From: Moraxella pluranimalium
GTDB taxonomy: Bacteria > Pseudomonadota > Gammaproteobacteria > Pseudomonadales > Moraxellaceae
Assembly (NCBI RefSeq): GCF_002014825.1
Contig: NZ_MUYU01000012.1
Span: 132,152-196,151 of the forward strand
Length of the DNA: 64,000 bases
Reading direction: 5' to 3'
Part shown: positions 42,877 to 53,945 of the stretch, in pieces
Numbering within the stretch: the stretch's first letter is position 1
Layout of the letters: every line of letters begins with the position of its first letter
Program-made: the position numbers and the translations under genes
Notes under the pieces: model-generated
What the model was told of the DNA's origin: nothing
The model's database searches: none
The model's input: the letters and a program-made list of their open reading frames with translations, nothing else

Positions 42877-43801
42877 AAAAATAGCCTTGTTTTTTACGCT
42901 CTTCCATCGCCGCTTCACTCACTTGGTCATCAAGGCGAGTAGCACTACGCTCAGAGATTTCAACCACAGCAGTTTCGGCAATAATTTCTTCTGCACTCTT
43001 TGCAGTACTTGCCACAGGACAAGTGCATGAAATATCGCCAACGGTACGGAAACGCACCGAGCGAATTTCGCTGACATCATCAGGTGCTTTTGGTGTTAAT
43101 GGAGTAACAGGCACAAGCAAGCCATTTTTTGCCACAACTTCTCGTTCATGTGCATAGTAAATTGATGGTAATTCTAAGTTTTCGCGTGCGATATATTGCC
43201 AGATGTCTAATTCTGTCCAGTTTGAAATTGGGAAAACTCGCATATTTTCGCCTTTATGATGCTTGGCATTGTACAATGACCATAATTCTGGGCGTTGGGC
43301 TTTCGGGTCCCATTGTCCAAACTCATCACGGAAAGAGAAAATACGCTCTTTGGCACGGGCTTTTTCTTCATCTCGTCTTGCACCGCCCATCAAAGCATCA
43401 AATTTATGTTCAGCAATGGTTTCAAGTAGGGTAACGGCTTGAGCTCCATTGCGTGAATCGGTTTCTTTACGCAAAACCACCGTGCCTTTAGCAATCGAAT
43501 CTTCAACATGACCCACCACTAAGCGAGCATTTAATTTTTTCACTTGTTCATCACGAAATTGGATAACTTCTGGATAGTTATGCCCTGTATCAATATGGAC
43601 TAATGGAAAAGGTAGTTCAATGTCTCGCCCTTCAATAGCAAAGGCTTTGCGTGCCAAAGCCAGCAAAACGACCGAATCTTTACCGCCCGAAAATAGCAAA
43701 GCAGGATTGCTGCATTCGGCAATCACTTCTCGAATGATATAAATTGACTCCGCTTCAAGCCAGTCAAGGTGTTTATTTTGCAGGGTTGTTTGTTCTGACA
43801 T
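42875..43801 (-). CDS. cysD: Sulfate adenylyltransferase subunit 2
   Basis: Length is 308 aa from the second ATG at 43801, better spaced from the AGG ribosome site than the ATG at 43807. The P-loop-like PP-motif LLFSGGKDSVVLLALA is the ATP-pyrophosphatase signature. PFPLVHIDTGHNYPEVIQFRDE and the GGARRDEEKARAKERIFSFRD region are typical of CysD. With CysN it makes adenosine phosphosulfate. The C-terminal part RFRTVGDISCTCPVAS is conserved. It precedes cysN with a repeat-filled gap of ~145 bp. Confidence 0.95.
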   Translation of the reverse strand: MSEQTTLQNKHLDWLEAESIYIIREVIAECSNPALLFSGGKDSVVLLALARKAFAIEGRDIELPFPLVHIDTGHNYPEVIQFRDEQVKKLNARLVVGHVEDSIAKGTVVLRKETDSRNGAQAVTLLETIAEHKFDALMGGARRDEEKARAKERIFSFRDEFGQWDPKAQRPELWSLYNAKHHKGENMRVFPISNWTELDIWQYIARENLELPSIYYAHEREVVAKNGLLVPVTPLTPKAPDDVSEIRSVRFRTVGDISCTCPVASTAKSAEEIIAETAVVEISERSATRLDDQVSEAAMEERKKQGYF

Positions 43802-43879
43802 AATCATTACCTAATTTTATTGAATCTTAAAAATTTAAACTGGGGTTTTTGCGTTTTTCCGCATTTTTTCTGCGTTAAG

Positions 43880-44611
43880 CTACTTATGAAGTCCGCACTC
43901 TTTACTATCTCGATTCTCCCACCACCAACGCCCAGAGCGAATGTCTTCACCTTCTTTGACAGGCATGGTGCATGGCTCACAGCCAATACTTGGATAACCT
44001 TGACGGTATAATTCATTAAATGGAATGTTAAACTTTAAAATATATGCCCAAACATCTATCTCTGACCAGTCATAAATTGGATTATATTTGGCAATACCAC
44101 GACCATCATCGTGTTCGGCAAAGGGTAAATCCGTGCGAGTAACCGATTGTTCACGGCGTTGTCCTGTAAGCCACGCATCTGCATCTGCCAATGCTCGGTT
44201 TAATGGCTCAACTTTACGAATAAAACAGCACTGCTTGCGGGCATCGACACTGTCATAAAAGGCATTCGCCCCTTGTGTTTTGACATAGTCATCGACCGCT
44301 GATGCATCAGGCGTATAGAGTTTAAAATTTAAACTTGGATAGTAAGTTTGTACCACATCAATCAAAGCTAGCGTTTCGTCATTTAGCCGTCCTGTCTGTA
44401 GGGTAAAGACTTCAATCTTTGCCCCAACATTCACCAAAGCATCGGTAATCACCATATCTTCGACCGCAAGAGAGCTTGCAAATTTGACTTGGGTGTGCTT
44501 GGTGTCAATCTCTTGAAGTCGCTGTTTGAGCGTGGTAATTTTGTCGTCTAAGGCAGCAAAATCGGCATCGCTTGGCGTGGGTATTTGCCAAAATTTGGGT
44601 TTTGTAATCAT
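43880..44611 (-). CDS. cysH: APS reductase (assimilatory, Fe-S type CysH)
   Basis: Length is 243 aa. It has the PP-loop fold (FASSLAVEDMVI ... FTLQTGRLNDETL). The paired Cys in ARKQCCFIRKVEPL and the later IGCEPCTMPV form the four-Cys [4Fe-4S] ligand set of the APS-using type. The catalytic Cys is in the C-terminal ECGLHK. With no CysC in the cluster, direct reduction of adenosine phosphosulfate to sulfite fits. An AGGGAG ribosome site precedes the ATG. It heads the cysH-cysD-cysN set. Confidence 0.93.
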   Translation of the reverse strand: MITKPKFWQIPTPSDADFAALDDKITTLKQRLQEIDTKHTQVKFASSLAVEDMVITDALVNVGAKIEVFTLQTGRLNDETLALIDVVQTYYPSLNFKLYTPDASAVDDYVKTQGANAFYDSVDARKQCCFIRKVEPLNRALADADAWLTGQRREQSVTRTDLPFAEHDDGRGIAKYNPIYDWSEIDVWAYILKFNIPFNELYRQGYPSIGCEPCTMPVKEGEDIRSGRWWWENRDSKECGLHK

Positions 44612-44950
44612 AATGGCTCCCTATGACAGGTGGCTTTTTGTGTTTATCATGCTATCCATCGAGCATCAATGTGCGCCAAATGAGCGCTTAAAAACTATGA
44701 CACAAAGTATCACCGAAACGATAAAATCGAAAATACCATTTTGTACAAAGTAAATCACTTTTTGGCATTAGAAATGCCGACACCGCCAATCTTGGCAGAA
44801 ATGTTGGGCAAAAAGCGACGCTGATGCGTCATGCAAATGAGATAACGGCGATTTGTCGCTACAAATTCATTACACAACATCAGCATAATAATAAATCCCG
44901 ACACTTAATTTTGTGCTATAGTCTGTGGATATGATTGCTACTAATGGGAT
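44612..44950. other. Intergenic region between cysH and the patatin-like gene
   Basis: 339 bp between divergent genes, AT-rich, with no open reading frame worth calling. A perfect 6-bp hairpin GGCATT / AATGCC lies at 44764-44778. Promoters for both genes must be here, but no hexamer pair was clear enough to name. Confidence 0.5.
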
Positions 44951-46156
44951 ATGACCATGACACCGACCATGACGCTTCGCCGATTGATGCTACCGATGAT
45001 GGCAATGAGTGCTGCCGTACTGAGTGCCTGCGCCAACAACACCGCCAAAGAGACAACCACAGCGACCACGCCCACACCAACCGCCCAAGAGTCTCGCCCT
45101 GTGGTGGCGCTCGTGCTCGGTGGTGGCGGTGCTCGTGGCTTTGCACACATTGGGGTGATTGAGTCGCTCGAAGCGCACGGCATCCGCCCTGATTTGGTGG
45201 TGGGGACAAGTGTCGGTGCGATGGTCGGCAGTGTCTATGCCAGTGGTGCGACACCTGCCAAGCTTGTGACGATGGCAGATGAGCTCAAAGAAACGGATTT
45301 GATTGACATCACCCCATCCAAGCAAGGATTCGTCGATGGCGCTCGCCTGCGCCAGTATATCAATGCACAAGTGGGCAGCCGTCCGATTGAGCAGTTCCCG
45401 ATTCGCTTTGCTGCGGTCGCCACCGAGATGCAGACCAAGCAAGCCGTCACTTTCCGTCAAGGTGATGCAGGTCTGGCTGTACAAGCATCTGCCAGCGTGC
45501 CAAATCTATTCATCCCGCCACGCATTCCCGAAAACAGTGGCAAAAAATACATCGACGGCTCACAGTCTGCGCTACTACCTGCTCGCATCGCCAAGAATAT
45601 GGGCGCTAATGTGGTGATTGCGGTGGATTTGATGGCAAAAGCCGATACAGCCGATGCCAATAGTGATACCAAGACAGACGCTAATCAGCCAACCACCCCA
45701 AACACCGTCAGCATCAGCCGTGATGACACAGGCGTCCATGCCAAATGGGGCAATGAGACCATCCGTATCCCGATTGACATCGCCCAGATGAATGACGCCG
45801 CCAAAGGCTTGCCGTTTGAGCTGCCGCTCGGGGATATCTTTGGTAATGTCCTAAAAGCCATCCCTGAAAGCACCCAAATCGAGCTACCAAAAGAGCTACC
45901 GAACAAACTGCCAAAAAATCCATCCGAATTTTGGCAACTGTTTGGCAATGTCGGTGCCAATATCAAAGCCGACCCTGCCGACATCCAAGCCAGTGATGTG
46001 CTGATTGCCCCTGATTTGTCCAAATCAGCGGTCTTTGACACCACCAATCGCACTGCGCTGATTCAAGCAGGCAAAACCGCCACCGATACCCAAATCGACG
46101 CCATCAAACACGCCATCCAAACGGCACAATATCGCTATGTGGGCAAAACTCAATAA
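44951..46156 (+). CDS. Patatin-like phospholipase lipoprotein
   Basis: Length is 401 aa. The N-terminus MTLRRLMLPMMAMSAAVLSAC is a lipoprotein signal with lipobox LSAC, so it is probably envelope-anchored. The patatin core is complete: oxyanion GGGGARGFAHIGV, nucleophile elbow GTSVGAM (Ser), and the catalytic Asp in KYIDGSQSALLPA. A ~250-residue C-terminal part is Pro/Asp-rich (KADTADANSDTK, ELPKELPNKLPKNPSEF) and unlike RssA, so the family part is only the N-terminal ~230 residues. It may hydrolyse envelope lipids. Confidence 0.88.
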   Translation: MTMTPTMTLRRLMLPMMAMSAAVLSACANNTAKETTTATTPTPTAQESRPVVALVLGGGGARGFAHIGVIESLEAHGIRPDLVVGTSVGAMVGSVYASGATPAKLVTMADELKETDLIDITPSKQGFVDGARLRQYINAQVGSRPIEQFPIRFAAVATEMQTKQAVTFRQGDAGLAVQASASVPNLFIPPRIPENSGKKYIDGSQSALLPARIAKNMGANVVIAVDLMAKADTADANSDTKTDANQPTTPNTVSISRDDTGVHAKWGNETIRIPIDIAQMNDAAKGLPFELPLGDIFGNVLKAIPESTQIELPKELPNKLPKNPSEFWQLFGNVGANIKADPADIQASDVLIAPDLSKSAVFDTTNRTALIQAGKTATDTQIDAIKHAIQTAQYRYVGKTQ

Positions 46157-46231
46157 CGCTTTGCTTGTTTCAAACAACGGTCAATGGTATATTGACCGTT
46201 TTTGTTGGATTAAAATAATGCAGGTAACACG

Positions 46232-46301
46232 CTTGCCACCAATAAAACAATCAAGGAAATTAAAAACGGTTTGGATTTATGGTGCGTGGTATGCACCCTA
46301 C
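46232..46301. repeat. 70-bp repeat ending in a REP-like core, copy 1
   Basis: CTTGCCACCAATAAAACAAT begins a 70-bp unit that recurs at 46721-46790 with 65 of 70 bases identical. The unit ends with GGTGCGTGGTATGCACCCTAC-type palindrome, the widespread REP-like core. Confidence 0.85.
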
Positions 46302-46350
46302 TGTACTAATCGCATGAAAGATGGTGGCGTAAAAAAGGCAGGAAGTAACC

Positions 46351-46668
46351 ATGGAAAATGATAAGCAGAAGCAATACGAAAGCCTATTAAATTTAAAAAG
46401 CAGGATATTTAACTTCTATCCTCCTCTTTTTATAATAACTAACTGGTCTTTATACCATTTTTTGGGTATTAAAAGCCCTCTTATACTTTTTTTTATTGCT
46501 ATTTTAACACAAATCCCCATAGATTTTTGGTTTAGAAAGAAAAATATATGCCCTTGGTGCGGAAATAGTTTTTTTCTTTTTAGAAAAGATGGTACACAAG
46601 ATATCAGCTTTAAGATATTTACACAATCTAAATGCATAAATTGTGGTAAGCCAGATGACGAGCCCTAA
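46351..46668 (+). CDS. Small membrane protein with two zinc-type Cys pairs
   Basis: Length is 105 aa. Two hydrophobic stretches (YPPLFIITNWSLYHFLGI and PLILFFIAILTQIPIDFWF) form a probable hairpin in the membrane. The C-terminal part has CPWCG and, about 30 residues later, CINCG, so it may bind a zinc ion. Not recognised. It is AT-rich in codon use and bounded by REP-like repeats on both sides, suggesting recent acquisition. Confidence 0.55.
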   Translation: MENDKQKQYESLLNLKSRIFNFYPPLFIITNWSLYHFLGIKSPLILFFIAILTQIPIDFWFRKKNICPWCGNSFFLFRKDGTQDISFKIFTQSKCINCGKPDDEP

Positions 46669-46688
46669 AATATTCTACTATGCCCCAA

Positions 46689-46721
46689 GTGCGTAGGGTG
46701 CGTACAACGCACCCTTGAAAC
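46689..46721. repeat. Short REP-like repeat, unit B copy 1
   Basis: The 33-bp stretch GTGCGTAGGGTGCGTACAAC... ending CACCCTTGAAAC recurs at 47211-47242 with a few changes. It contains the palindromic GGGTGCGT / ACGCACCC core and abuts the 70-bp repeat copy 2. Confidence 0.8.
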
Positions 46722-46790
46722 TTGCCACCAATAAAACAATCAAGGAAATTGGAAACGATTTGGATTTGTGGTGCGTGGTACGCACCCTAC
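46721..46790. repeat. 70-bp repeat ending in a REP-like core, copy 2
   Basis: Second copy of the 46232 unit in the same orientation. Its last bases supply the stop codon of the 125-aa minus-strand gene that follows. Confidence 0.85.
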
Positions 46791-47164
46791 CACTCATTAC
46801 TGCAGGAAAATTTGTATGGTTTATCAAATTCAACAATATTATCATGATCTATATTTAATTCTTGAATGTTTTTCTTGTTGCATTCGCTCAAGTAATTATC
46901 GATAGAAAAATTATCCACCGCCTCTTGATGTTTAATGTTTTTTATTAAAAAATAAATAGTGCATTCTATTTCTTTAGATAAATCTTTAATAAATTCAATG
47001 TAGCTATCATTTAAGCTCATATCTTTATTTATAACACCATTGGAATATTCTCTATAAAAAATATAGAAGCCTTTTTCTGTTTTAGAAAAAGTGTATTTTT
47101 TAAATCGATGTTTTTCTATCAATCGACTTCTTTTTTCTAAAATCAGAAAACTTACTGTTGTCAT
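46787..47164 (-). CDS. AT-rich hypothetical protein ending in a repeat
   Basis: Length is 125 aa, Lys- and Asn-rich (KKYTFSKTEKGFYIFYREYSNG), mostly helical in the second half (DSYIEFIKDLSKEIECTIYFLIKNIKH). Not recognised. The codon use is far more AT-rich than the surrounding genes. The stop codon TAG lies in the REP-like end of the 70-bp repeat at 46787, so the C-terminus may be defined by repeat insertion. It reads toward the repeat patch and has no clear partner. Confidence 0.5.
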   Translation of the reverse strand: MTTVSFLILEKRSRLIEKHRFKKYTFSKTEKGFYIFYREYSNGVINKDMSLNDSYIEFIKDLSKEIECTIYFLIKNIKHQEAVDNFSIDNYLSECNKKNIQELNIDHDNIVEFDKPYKFSCSNEW

Positions 47165-47210
47165 ATATTATCTCGATTTTCCATACCAAACTTGTGCTCC
47201 ATTTCTATCA

Positions 47211-47242
47211 GTGCATAGGTGCATACAACGCACCCTTGAAAC
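47211..47242. repeat. Short REP-like repeat, unit B copy 2
   Basis: GTGCATAGGTGCATACAAC... ending CACCCTTGAAAC is the second copy of the 46689 unit and closes the repeat-bounded block. Confidence 0.75.
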
Positions 47243-47270
47243 AGATTTATGGTTTGTTACTCATACCCCA

Positions 47271-47735
47271 TCACCAAATATATTGCAGACAAAGCGGTGT
47301 CGGTGTTGGCGTGTGGACATAGGCGAACAACAAGCCATCAGGGAATAGCTCTTGCATTGTCTCGTCTGCATAAGTTTGCTTGAGTATCAAGCCTTCTTTT
47401 GGGACAATCATCATGGTTTCAAGATAAGCAAAAGGTGCTTTGGTCTTGATATCAATCATCGCCATCTTATCCTGCTTAGGCTCAAAGACGGTCATCTCAA
47501 GCCCCACTTGACGATATTTACCATCCGCCAAGCACTCAAATCTCAGATGGTTGCTAGCGATAATCCCGCTATCTGATTGACGAAAATTAATCACGCCATA
47601 GTCACCAAATACCGGTTCGGTCATCGCCCAGTAGCCTTGATAGATTTCTTTGGGGAATTGATACTCGGCGTGTGCAATACTGCCCATGCCCAATAATGCA
47701 CAGCTTATCCATGATACGATAAATTTATTCATCAT
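47271..47735 (-). CDS. Secreted hypothetical protein
   Basis: Length is 154 aa with a signal peptide (FIVSWISCALLGMGSIAHA, likely cut near residue 23). The mature part is beta-rich (YQGYWAMTEPVFGDYGVINF, LEMTVFEPKQDKMAMIDI) with no known domain. The start is one of two adjacent ATG codons. It follows the fadBA terminator on the same strand. Confidence 0.7.
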   Translation of the reverse strand: MMNKFIVSWISCALLGMGSIAHAEYQFPKEIYQGYWAMTEPVFGDYGVINFRQSDSGIIASNHLRFECLADGKYRQVGLEMTVFEPKQDKMAMIDIKTKAPFAYLETMMIVPKEGLILKQTYADETMQELFPDGLLFAYVHTPTPTPLCLQYIW

Positions 47736-47746
47736 TTACTCTCAAC

Positions 47747-47781
47747 AAAAAACCCAATTGCATTGTACACAATTGGGTTTG
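47747..47781 (-). terminator. Terminator of the fadBA operon
   Basis: A perfect 10-bp stem AACCCAATTG / CAATTGGGTT with a 9-nt loop and a run of six T on the minus strand follows fadA. Confidence 0.85.
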
Positions 47782-47804
47782 GCGTTGTAAATACGGTCAG
47801 TCCA

Positions 47805-48998
<1,194 letters not shown>

Positions 48999-51152
48999 TT
49001 AGTAAAAGGTTTCACCGTTGGCAGCCATAGCCACAAGCTTCGCTGGCGCTTCGTATGCCTTGCCAAGATGTGCGTATTTGTTGCACAGCTCGACATAGTT
49101 TGCCACGCCGATTTGGTCGATATAACGGCATGGGCCGCCACGGAACGGTGGGAAACCGACGCCCATAATCATCGCCATATCCGCTTCGCCTGCCGATGCC
49201 ACGATATTATCTTCTAGGCAACGCACCGTTTCATTACAAAACGCAATCATCATGCGGTCGATGATTTCTTGGTCATCCACTTGACGGCTGTCGGTTTGTA
49301 CGGCTTTTAGCAGCTCATAAGTCGTGGTATCGGCAAGTTTTTTTGGTTTGCCTTTTTTGTCCGTTTCATATTTATAAAAGCCGACGCCATTTTTTTGACC
49401 CAAACGATTGTTCTCAAACAGATGCTTGATACCGCCTTTATAATCAGGCTTCATACGGTCAGGGAAACCTTCTGCCATCACTTCAGCGCCGTGTACGCCC
49501 GTATCTAGACCCACCACATCGATGAGATAGGCAGGGCCCATCGGCCAGCCAAAGCGTTCCATCGCCTTGTCCATCTGTACAAAATCCACGCCTTCTTTGA
49601 GTAGTAGGTCAAATGCACCAAAGTAAGGGAACAACACACGGTTCACCAAAAAGCCCGGGCAGTCATTGACGACAACTGGGGTTTTGCCCATTTTTTGTGC
49701 CAAAGCAACGGTGGTCGCCACCGCTTTTTCGCTGGTCTTCTCGCCACGGATGACTTCAACGAGTGGCATACGATGCACAGGGTTAAAAAAGTGCATACCG
49801 ACGAAGTTTTCTGGGCGTTTGAGCGCTTTGGCAAGACGAGTGATTGAGATGGTCGAAGTGTTTGACGCCAAGATAGCATCTTCTTTGACCAAGCTTTCGA
49901 CTTCGGCAAGCACCGCTTCTTTGACTTTTGGATTTTCGACCACCGCTTCGATGACGATGTCGGTATTGCCAAAGTCGCCATAGTTCAGCGTCGGACGGAT
50001 ACGAGATAGGGTCTCGCCCATCTTGGCAGGGGTGAATTTACCACGCTCAACCTGCTTAGATAGTAGCTTGGTCGCCTCACTCATGCCAAGCTCAAGCTGC
50101 TCGCTCTTGATGTCTTTCATGATGATTGGCAAACCCTTGCTTGCGGCTTGATAAGCGATACCACCGCCCATGATGCCAGCACCTAGTACAGCGGCCTCAC
50201 GGATGTCGTGTGCTTGCTCGCTGTGTTTTTTGGCAAGCTTTTTGACCAGCTGATCATTCAAGAACAGACCGACCAAAGCGGCAGCTTGTGGTGTTTGGGT
50301 AGCTTTAGCAAAGCCTGCAACCTCGACCTTGACCGCTTCATCACGGGTCAAATTAGCGTGCTTTTCGATTGCCTCGACCGCAAGCGCAATGGCAGGATAT
50401 TGCTTTGGATTGGCTTTGGCAAAGATCATGCCCTTACCACTGTTGAACGCCATCGCTTGCTCAAGCTGATTGAGCTTGATTGGCTCAAGCTTTTCTTGGC
50501 GACGAGCTTGCCAGTTAAGATCGCCTTTGATGCATTTTTTGACCAAATCGATGGCAGAACCTACCAAAGCATCATCGGCCACGACCGCATCGACAAAGCC
50601 CACTTTCAAGGCTTCTTCAGGCTTATAAAACTTCGCTGTCGCCACCGCTTCTAGGATATTATCAATGCCAAGCAAGCGTGAACCACGGATCGTACCGCCC
50701 CAGCCCGGGAAAATACCAAGCTTGGTCTCAGGCAGACCGATTTGACCCGATACACCCATCACACGGTACTCACAGACCAATGTCATCTCACAGCCACCGC
50801 CGAGTGCCGCACCATTGATGGCGGCGACTTTTGGGAATGGCAAATCTTCAAAACGGTTAAACACTTGGTTAAAATCATATAGCCAAGCTTGCATCTGATC
50901 TTGTGGCTTTTTAAAATGCTCAACAAACTCGGTGATGTCCGCCCCTGCGATAAACACGCTTTTGCCCGATGTCACCACTAGGCCTTTGATGTCATCACGA
51001 GCTTCTAATGCACTGACCGCTTGCTCATACTCAAGACTGGTCGCTTGGTCAAATTTATTCACATGACCATCTTTGGCATCATAGCGAAACTCGACGATGC
51101 CTGCTGTTTGATCAATAAAATCGACCTGAATTTTATTTCCTTGAAAAATCAT
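48999..51152 (-). CDS. fadB: Fatty acid oxidation complex subunit alpha
   Basis: Length is 717 aa, full size. The N-terminal enoyl-CoA hydratase has [32 protein letters not shown] and the catalytic [15 protein letters not shown] stretch. The C-terminal dehydrogenase has the NAD-binding [21 protein letters not shown] and [19 protein letters not shown] with the catalytic His. It performs hydration and oxidation in beta-oxidation, in one operon with fadA. Confidence 0.96.
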   Translation of the reverse strand: MIFQGNKIQVDFIDQTAGIVEFRYDAKDGHVNKFDQATSLEYEQAVSALEARDDIKGLVVTSGKSVFIAGADITEFVEHFKKPQDQMQAWLYDFNQVFNRFEDLPFPKVAAINGAALGGGCEMTLVCEYRVMGVSGQIGLPETKLGIFPGWGGTIRGSRLLGIDNILEAVATAKFYKPEEALKVGFVDAVVADDALVGSAIDLVKKCIKGDLNWQARRQEKLEPIKLNQLEQAMAFNSGKGMIFAKANPKQYPAIALAVEAIEKHANLTRDEAVKVEVAGFAKATQTPQAAALVGLFLNDQLVKKLAKKHSEQAHDIREAAVLGAGIMGGGIAYQAASKGLPIIMKDIKSEQLELGMSEATKLLSKQVERGKFTPAKMGETLSRIRPTLNYGDFGNTDIVIEAVVENPKVKEAVLAEVESLVKEDAILASNTSTISITRLAKALKRPENFVGMHFFNPVHRMPLVEVIRGEKTSEKAVATTVALAQKMGKTPVVVNDCPGFLVNRVLFPYFGAFDLLLKEGVDFVQMDKAMERFGWPMGPAYLIDVVGLDTGVHGAEVMAEGFPDRMKPDYKGGIKHLFENNRLGQKNGVGFYKYETDKKGKPKKLADTTTYELLKAVQTDSRQVDDQEIIDRMMIAFCNETVRCLEDNIVASAGEADMAMIMGVGFPPFRGGPCRYIDQIGVANYVELCNKYAHLGKAYEAPAKLVAMAANGETFY

Positions 51153-51294
51153 GGATACTCCTTATTGAGTGAAAATCGTGCCAATCGCTTGGCAGTAATT
51201 GCCACTTACTATAACACACTCGATTATCGATGTTGCTTTGCCAAAGATGACCGAGTGGTCATGATTTGAGTTGGCAAGATTTATCACAGGCAAT

Positions 51295-51322
51295 AAAAAA
51301 ACGCCCAGAAAATTCTGAGCGT
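51295..51322 (-). terminator. Terminator of mscL
   Basis: A stem ACGCTCAGAA / TTCTGGGCGT (one G-T pair) with a 2-nt loop and a run of seven T follows the mscL stop codon. Confidence 0.8.
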
Positions 51323-51338
51323 CTGTATCCAAGATGGA

Positions 51339-51776
51339 TTATTTGCGTTCGCCAAGCTTCGCGCTGATTTCACGCAGTAGTAGCACTTCTTCTGATGGCT
51401 CTGCTGGCGCTTCTGGTGCCGCTTCTTCAGACTTGCGTAGCTTGTTCATGCCTTTAACCATCATAAAGATGATGAATGCTAGGATGATGAAGTTAATCAC
51501 TACGGTGACAAAGTTACCATAGGCAAGCATCGGTGCGCCCGCAGCTTTTAGGGCATCATAGTTATTCGCCACACCTGCAGGTGCTTCGCCAAGCAAGATG
51601 TACATATTTTTGAAATCAATCTTGCCACCCATGATGAATGAGATGATTGGCATAATCACATCTTCAACCAATGATGTGGTGATTTTACCAAATGCAGCAC
51701 CGATGATGACACCGACTGCCAAATCCATCACATTACCTTTTAGGGCAAACTCTTTAAATTCTTGAACCATACTCAT
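51339..51776 (-). CDS. mscL: Large-conductance mechanosensitive channel
   Basis: Length is 145 aa from the ATG at 51776. The N-terminal [29 protein letters not shown] includes TM1, and [26 protein letters not shown] is TM2, as in all MscL. The C-terminal acidic helix ([13 protein letters not shown]) ends the protein. It opens on membrane stretch to release solutes. The frame to 51836 has no family similarity, so the shorter start was chosen. Confidence 0.95.
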   Translation of the reverse strand: MSMVQEFKEFALKGNVMDLAVGVIIGAAFGKITTSLVEDVIMPIISFIMGGKIDFKNMYILLGEAPAGVANNYDALKAAGAPMLAYGNFVTVVINFIILAFIIFMMVKGMNKLRKSEEAAPEAPAEPSEEVLLLREISAKLGERK

Positions 51777-51968
51777 GGCAACATACTCTCTTGTATTAAT
51801 TGGGGTAAAATGCGCACAAGCAATCTGCTTTAGCAATTGTTGGCACTTTTGTAAAAATATGTCAGCATAACGCTTAAAAGTTGTGCAATTTTAACACAAC
51901 TTTTCGTAATAACTGTATCAAATGATGGTAAGCGTGTTAAGTTTTGTTAATCCACTTACCAATATCGA

Positions 51969-53813
51969 TTAGTCTTTTTTACGGCCAAGACGCTTACGCT
52001 CATTTTCGGTCAAGTAGCGCTTACGAATACGGATTGATTTTGGTGTGACTTCAACCAATTCATCATCTTCGATAAACTCAAGCGCTTGCTCAAGCGTGTA
52101 TTCCAGTGCCGGCGTCAAGATGATGGCATCATCAGAGCCTGATGCACGGATGTTGGTCAGCTGCTTGGCTTTGGTTGGGTTCACCACCATATCATCAGAA
52201 CGAGAGTTGATACCAACAATCATACCTTCATAGACTTCTAGCTGCGGCTTGGCAAATAGGCGACCACGCTCTTGTAGGCTAAATAGCGCATACGCCAAGC
52301 AAGTGCCTGTGACCATTGAGATCAGCACACCGTTTTGACGACCAGCAACCGCACCGCCTTTGGCAGGGCCATAATGCGAGAAGCTCGATGTCATGATACC
52401 TGTGCCTGATGTCATGGTCAAAAATGCTGAACGAAAACCAATCAAGCCACGAGATGGCACGGTAGCTTCGATACGGATACGGCCTTTGCCATCGACTTCC
52501 ATATTGGTCAAATCGCCCTTGCGGTTGCCCATCTCTTGCATGACTGCGCCTTGATGCTGTTCTTCGACATCAAAAGTCACATTCTCATACGGCTCACACA
52601 TCACGCCATCAATCTCTTTCATGATGACCTGCGGACGAGATACGCCAAGCTCAAAGCCTTCACGGCGCATATTCTCAATCAAGACTGACAAGTGCAATTC
52701 ACCACGACCAGAGACTTTGAATTTCTCAGGGCTATCAGTATCTTCGACACGCAATGCCACATTATGAATCAGCTCACGGTCTAGGCGTTCACGGATATTG
52801 CGTGATGTAACAAATTTACCTTCTTTACCAGCAAATGGTGAGTCATTGACCTGAAAAGTCATCGATACGGTTGGCTCATCGACGCTAAGCGCAGGCAATG
52901 CTTCGACATTTTGTGGGTCGCAGATGGTATCAGAGATATTGAGTGCATCAAGACCAGTCACACAGACGATATCGCCCGCTTGCGCAAAATCCACATCCAC
53001 ACGCTCAAGACCATGATAACCCATGATTTTTAGGATACGGCCATTGCGCTTGTTGCCATCTTTGTCGATGACAGTCACAGGGGTATTGGTCTTGATTGAA
53101 CCACGCTGAATACGGCCAACACCGATAACACCCACAAAGCTGTTGTAGTCAAGGCTTGAGATTTGCATTTGGAATGGGCCATCGACATCAACCTTTGGCG
53201 GCTCGACGATATCGACGATGGTCTCAAATAGTGGCGTCATGTCTGATGCCAAATTATCTGGCTCAAGACCTGCGATACCATTGATGCCTGACGCATAGAC
53301 GATTGGGAAATCTAGCTGTTCATCAGTCGCTTCTAGACTATCAAACAAATCAAATACTTGGTCAATTACCCAATCAGCACGGGCAGCAGGCTTATCAATT
53401 TTGTTGATGATGACAATTGGCTTTAGACCACGAGCAAAGGCTTTTTGGGTCACAAAGCGAGTCTGTGGCATTGGGCCTTCTTGTGAATCGACAAGCAAAA
53501 GTACGCAGTCCACCATCGACATCACGCGCTCAACCTCACCACCAAAGTCGGCGTGGCCCGGGGTATCGACGATGTTAATACGGTATTCGATACCAGTGCG
53601 ACCATCGGTCCATTTGATGGCAGTGTTCTTTGCCAAGATGGTGATGCCACGCTCAGATTCTAGGGCGTTTGAGTCCATGACTCGTTCAATATCGCCTGAG
53701 CGGTCGCCAAGTGCGCCTGATTGTTGTAGAAGTTTATCAACTAGGGTAGTTTTACCGTGGTCAACGTGAGCAATGATTGCGATATTACGCAAGTGCTTGA
53801 TGTCGTTTGCCAT
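51969..53813 (-). CDS. typA: Ribosome-binding GTPase TypA/BipA
   Basis: Length is 614 aa. It has a translation-factor GTPase domain: AHVDHGKTTLVDKLL, ERGITILAKNTAI, DTPGHADFGGEVERVM and NKIDKP. The BipA-specific C-terminal half ends in IRIRKRYLTENERKR. TypA assists ribosome assembly and stress adaptation. It is transcribed alone, upstream of mscL. Confidence 0.96.
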   Translation of the reverse strand: MANDIKHLRNIAIIAHVDHGKTTLVDKLLQQSGALGDRSGDIERVMDSNALESERGITILAKNTAIKWTDGRTGIEYRINIVDTPGHADFGGEVERVMSMVDCVLLLVDSQEGPMPQTRFVTQKAFARGLKPIVIINKIDKPAARADWVIDQVFDLFDSLEATDEQLDFPIVYASGINGIAGLEPDNLASDMTPLFETIVDIVEPPKVDVDGPFQMQISSLDYNSFVGVIGVGRIQRGSIKTNTPVTVIDKDGNKRNGRILKIMGYHGLERVDVDFAQAGDIVCVTGLDALNISDTICDPQNVEALPALSVDEPTVSMTFQVNDSPFAGKEGKFVTSRNIRERLDRELIHNVALRVEDTDSPEKFKVSGRGELHLSVLIENMRREGFELGVSRPQVIMKEIDGVMCEPYENVTFDVEEQHQGAVMQEMGNRKGDLTNMEVDGKGRIRIEATVPSRGLIGFRSAFLTMTSGTGIMTSSFSHYGPAKGGAVAGRQNGVLISMVTGTCLAYALFSLQERGRLFAKPQLEVYEGMIVGINSRSDDMVVNPTKAKQLTNIRASGSDDAIILTPALEYTLEQALEFIEDDELVEVTPKSIRIRKRYLTENERKRLGRKKD

Positions 53814-53945
53814 AAATACTCAATATTAATCAAAATGAAAATCGGGCAGTGCCCGTAGAAAATGGAATCATCAAAGATGATTGTGTAAGAAAACTGTTTA
53901 TTATACCATAAATCGACTGATAATTACAGTTAAATGATACAAATA

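Noticed and set aside
46137..46361. 74-aa plus-strand frame downstream of the patatin-like gene
   Set aside because: It starts inside the patatin-like gene and runs through the 70-bp repeat, so it is not a credible gene.
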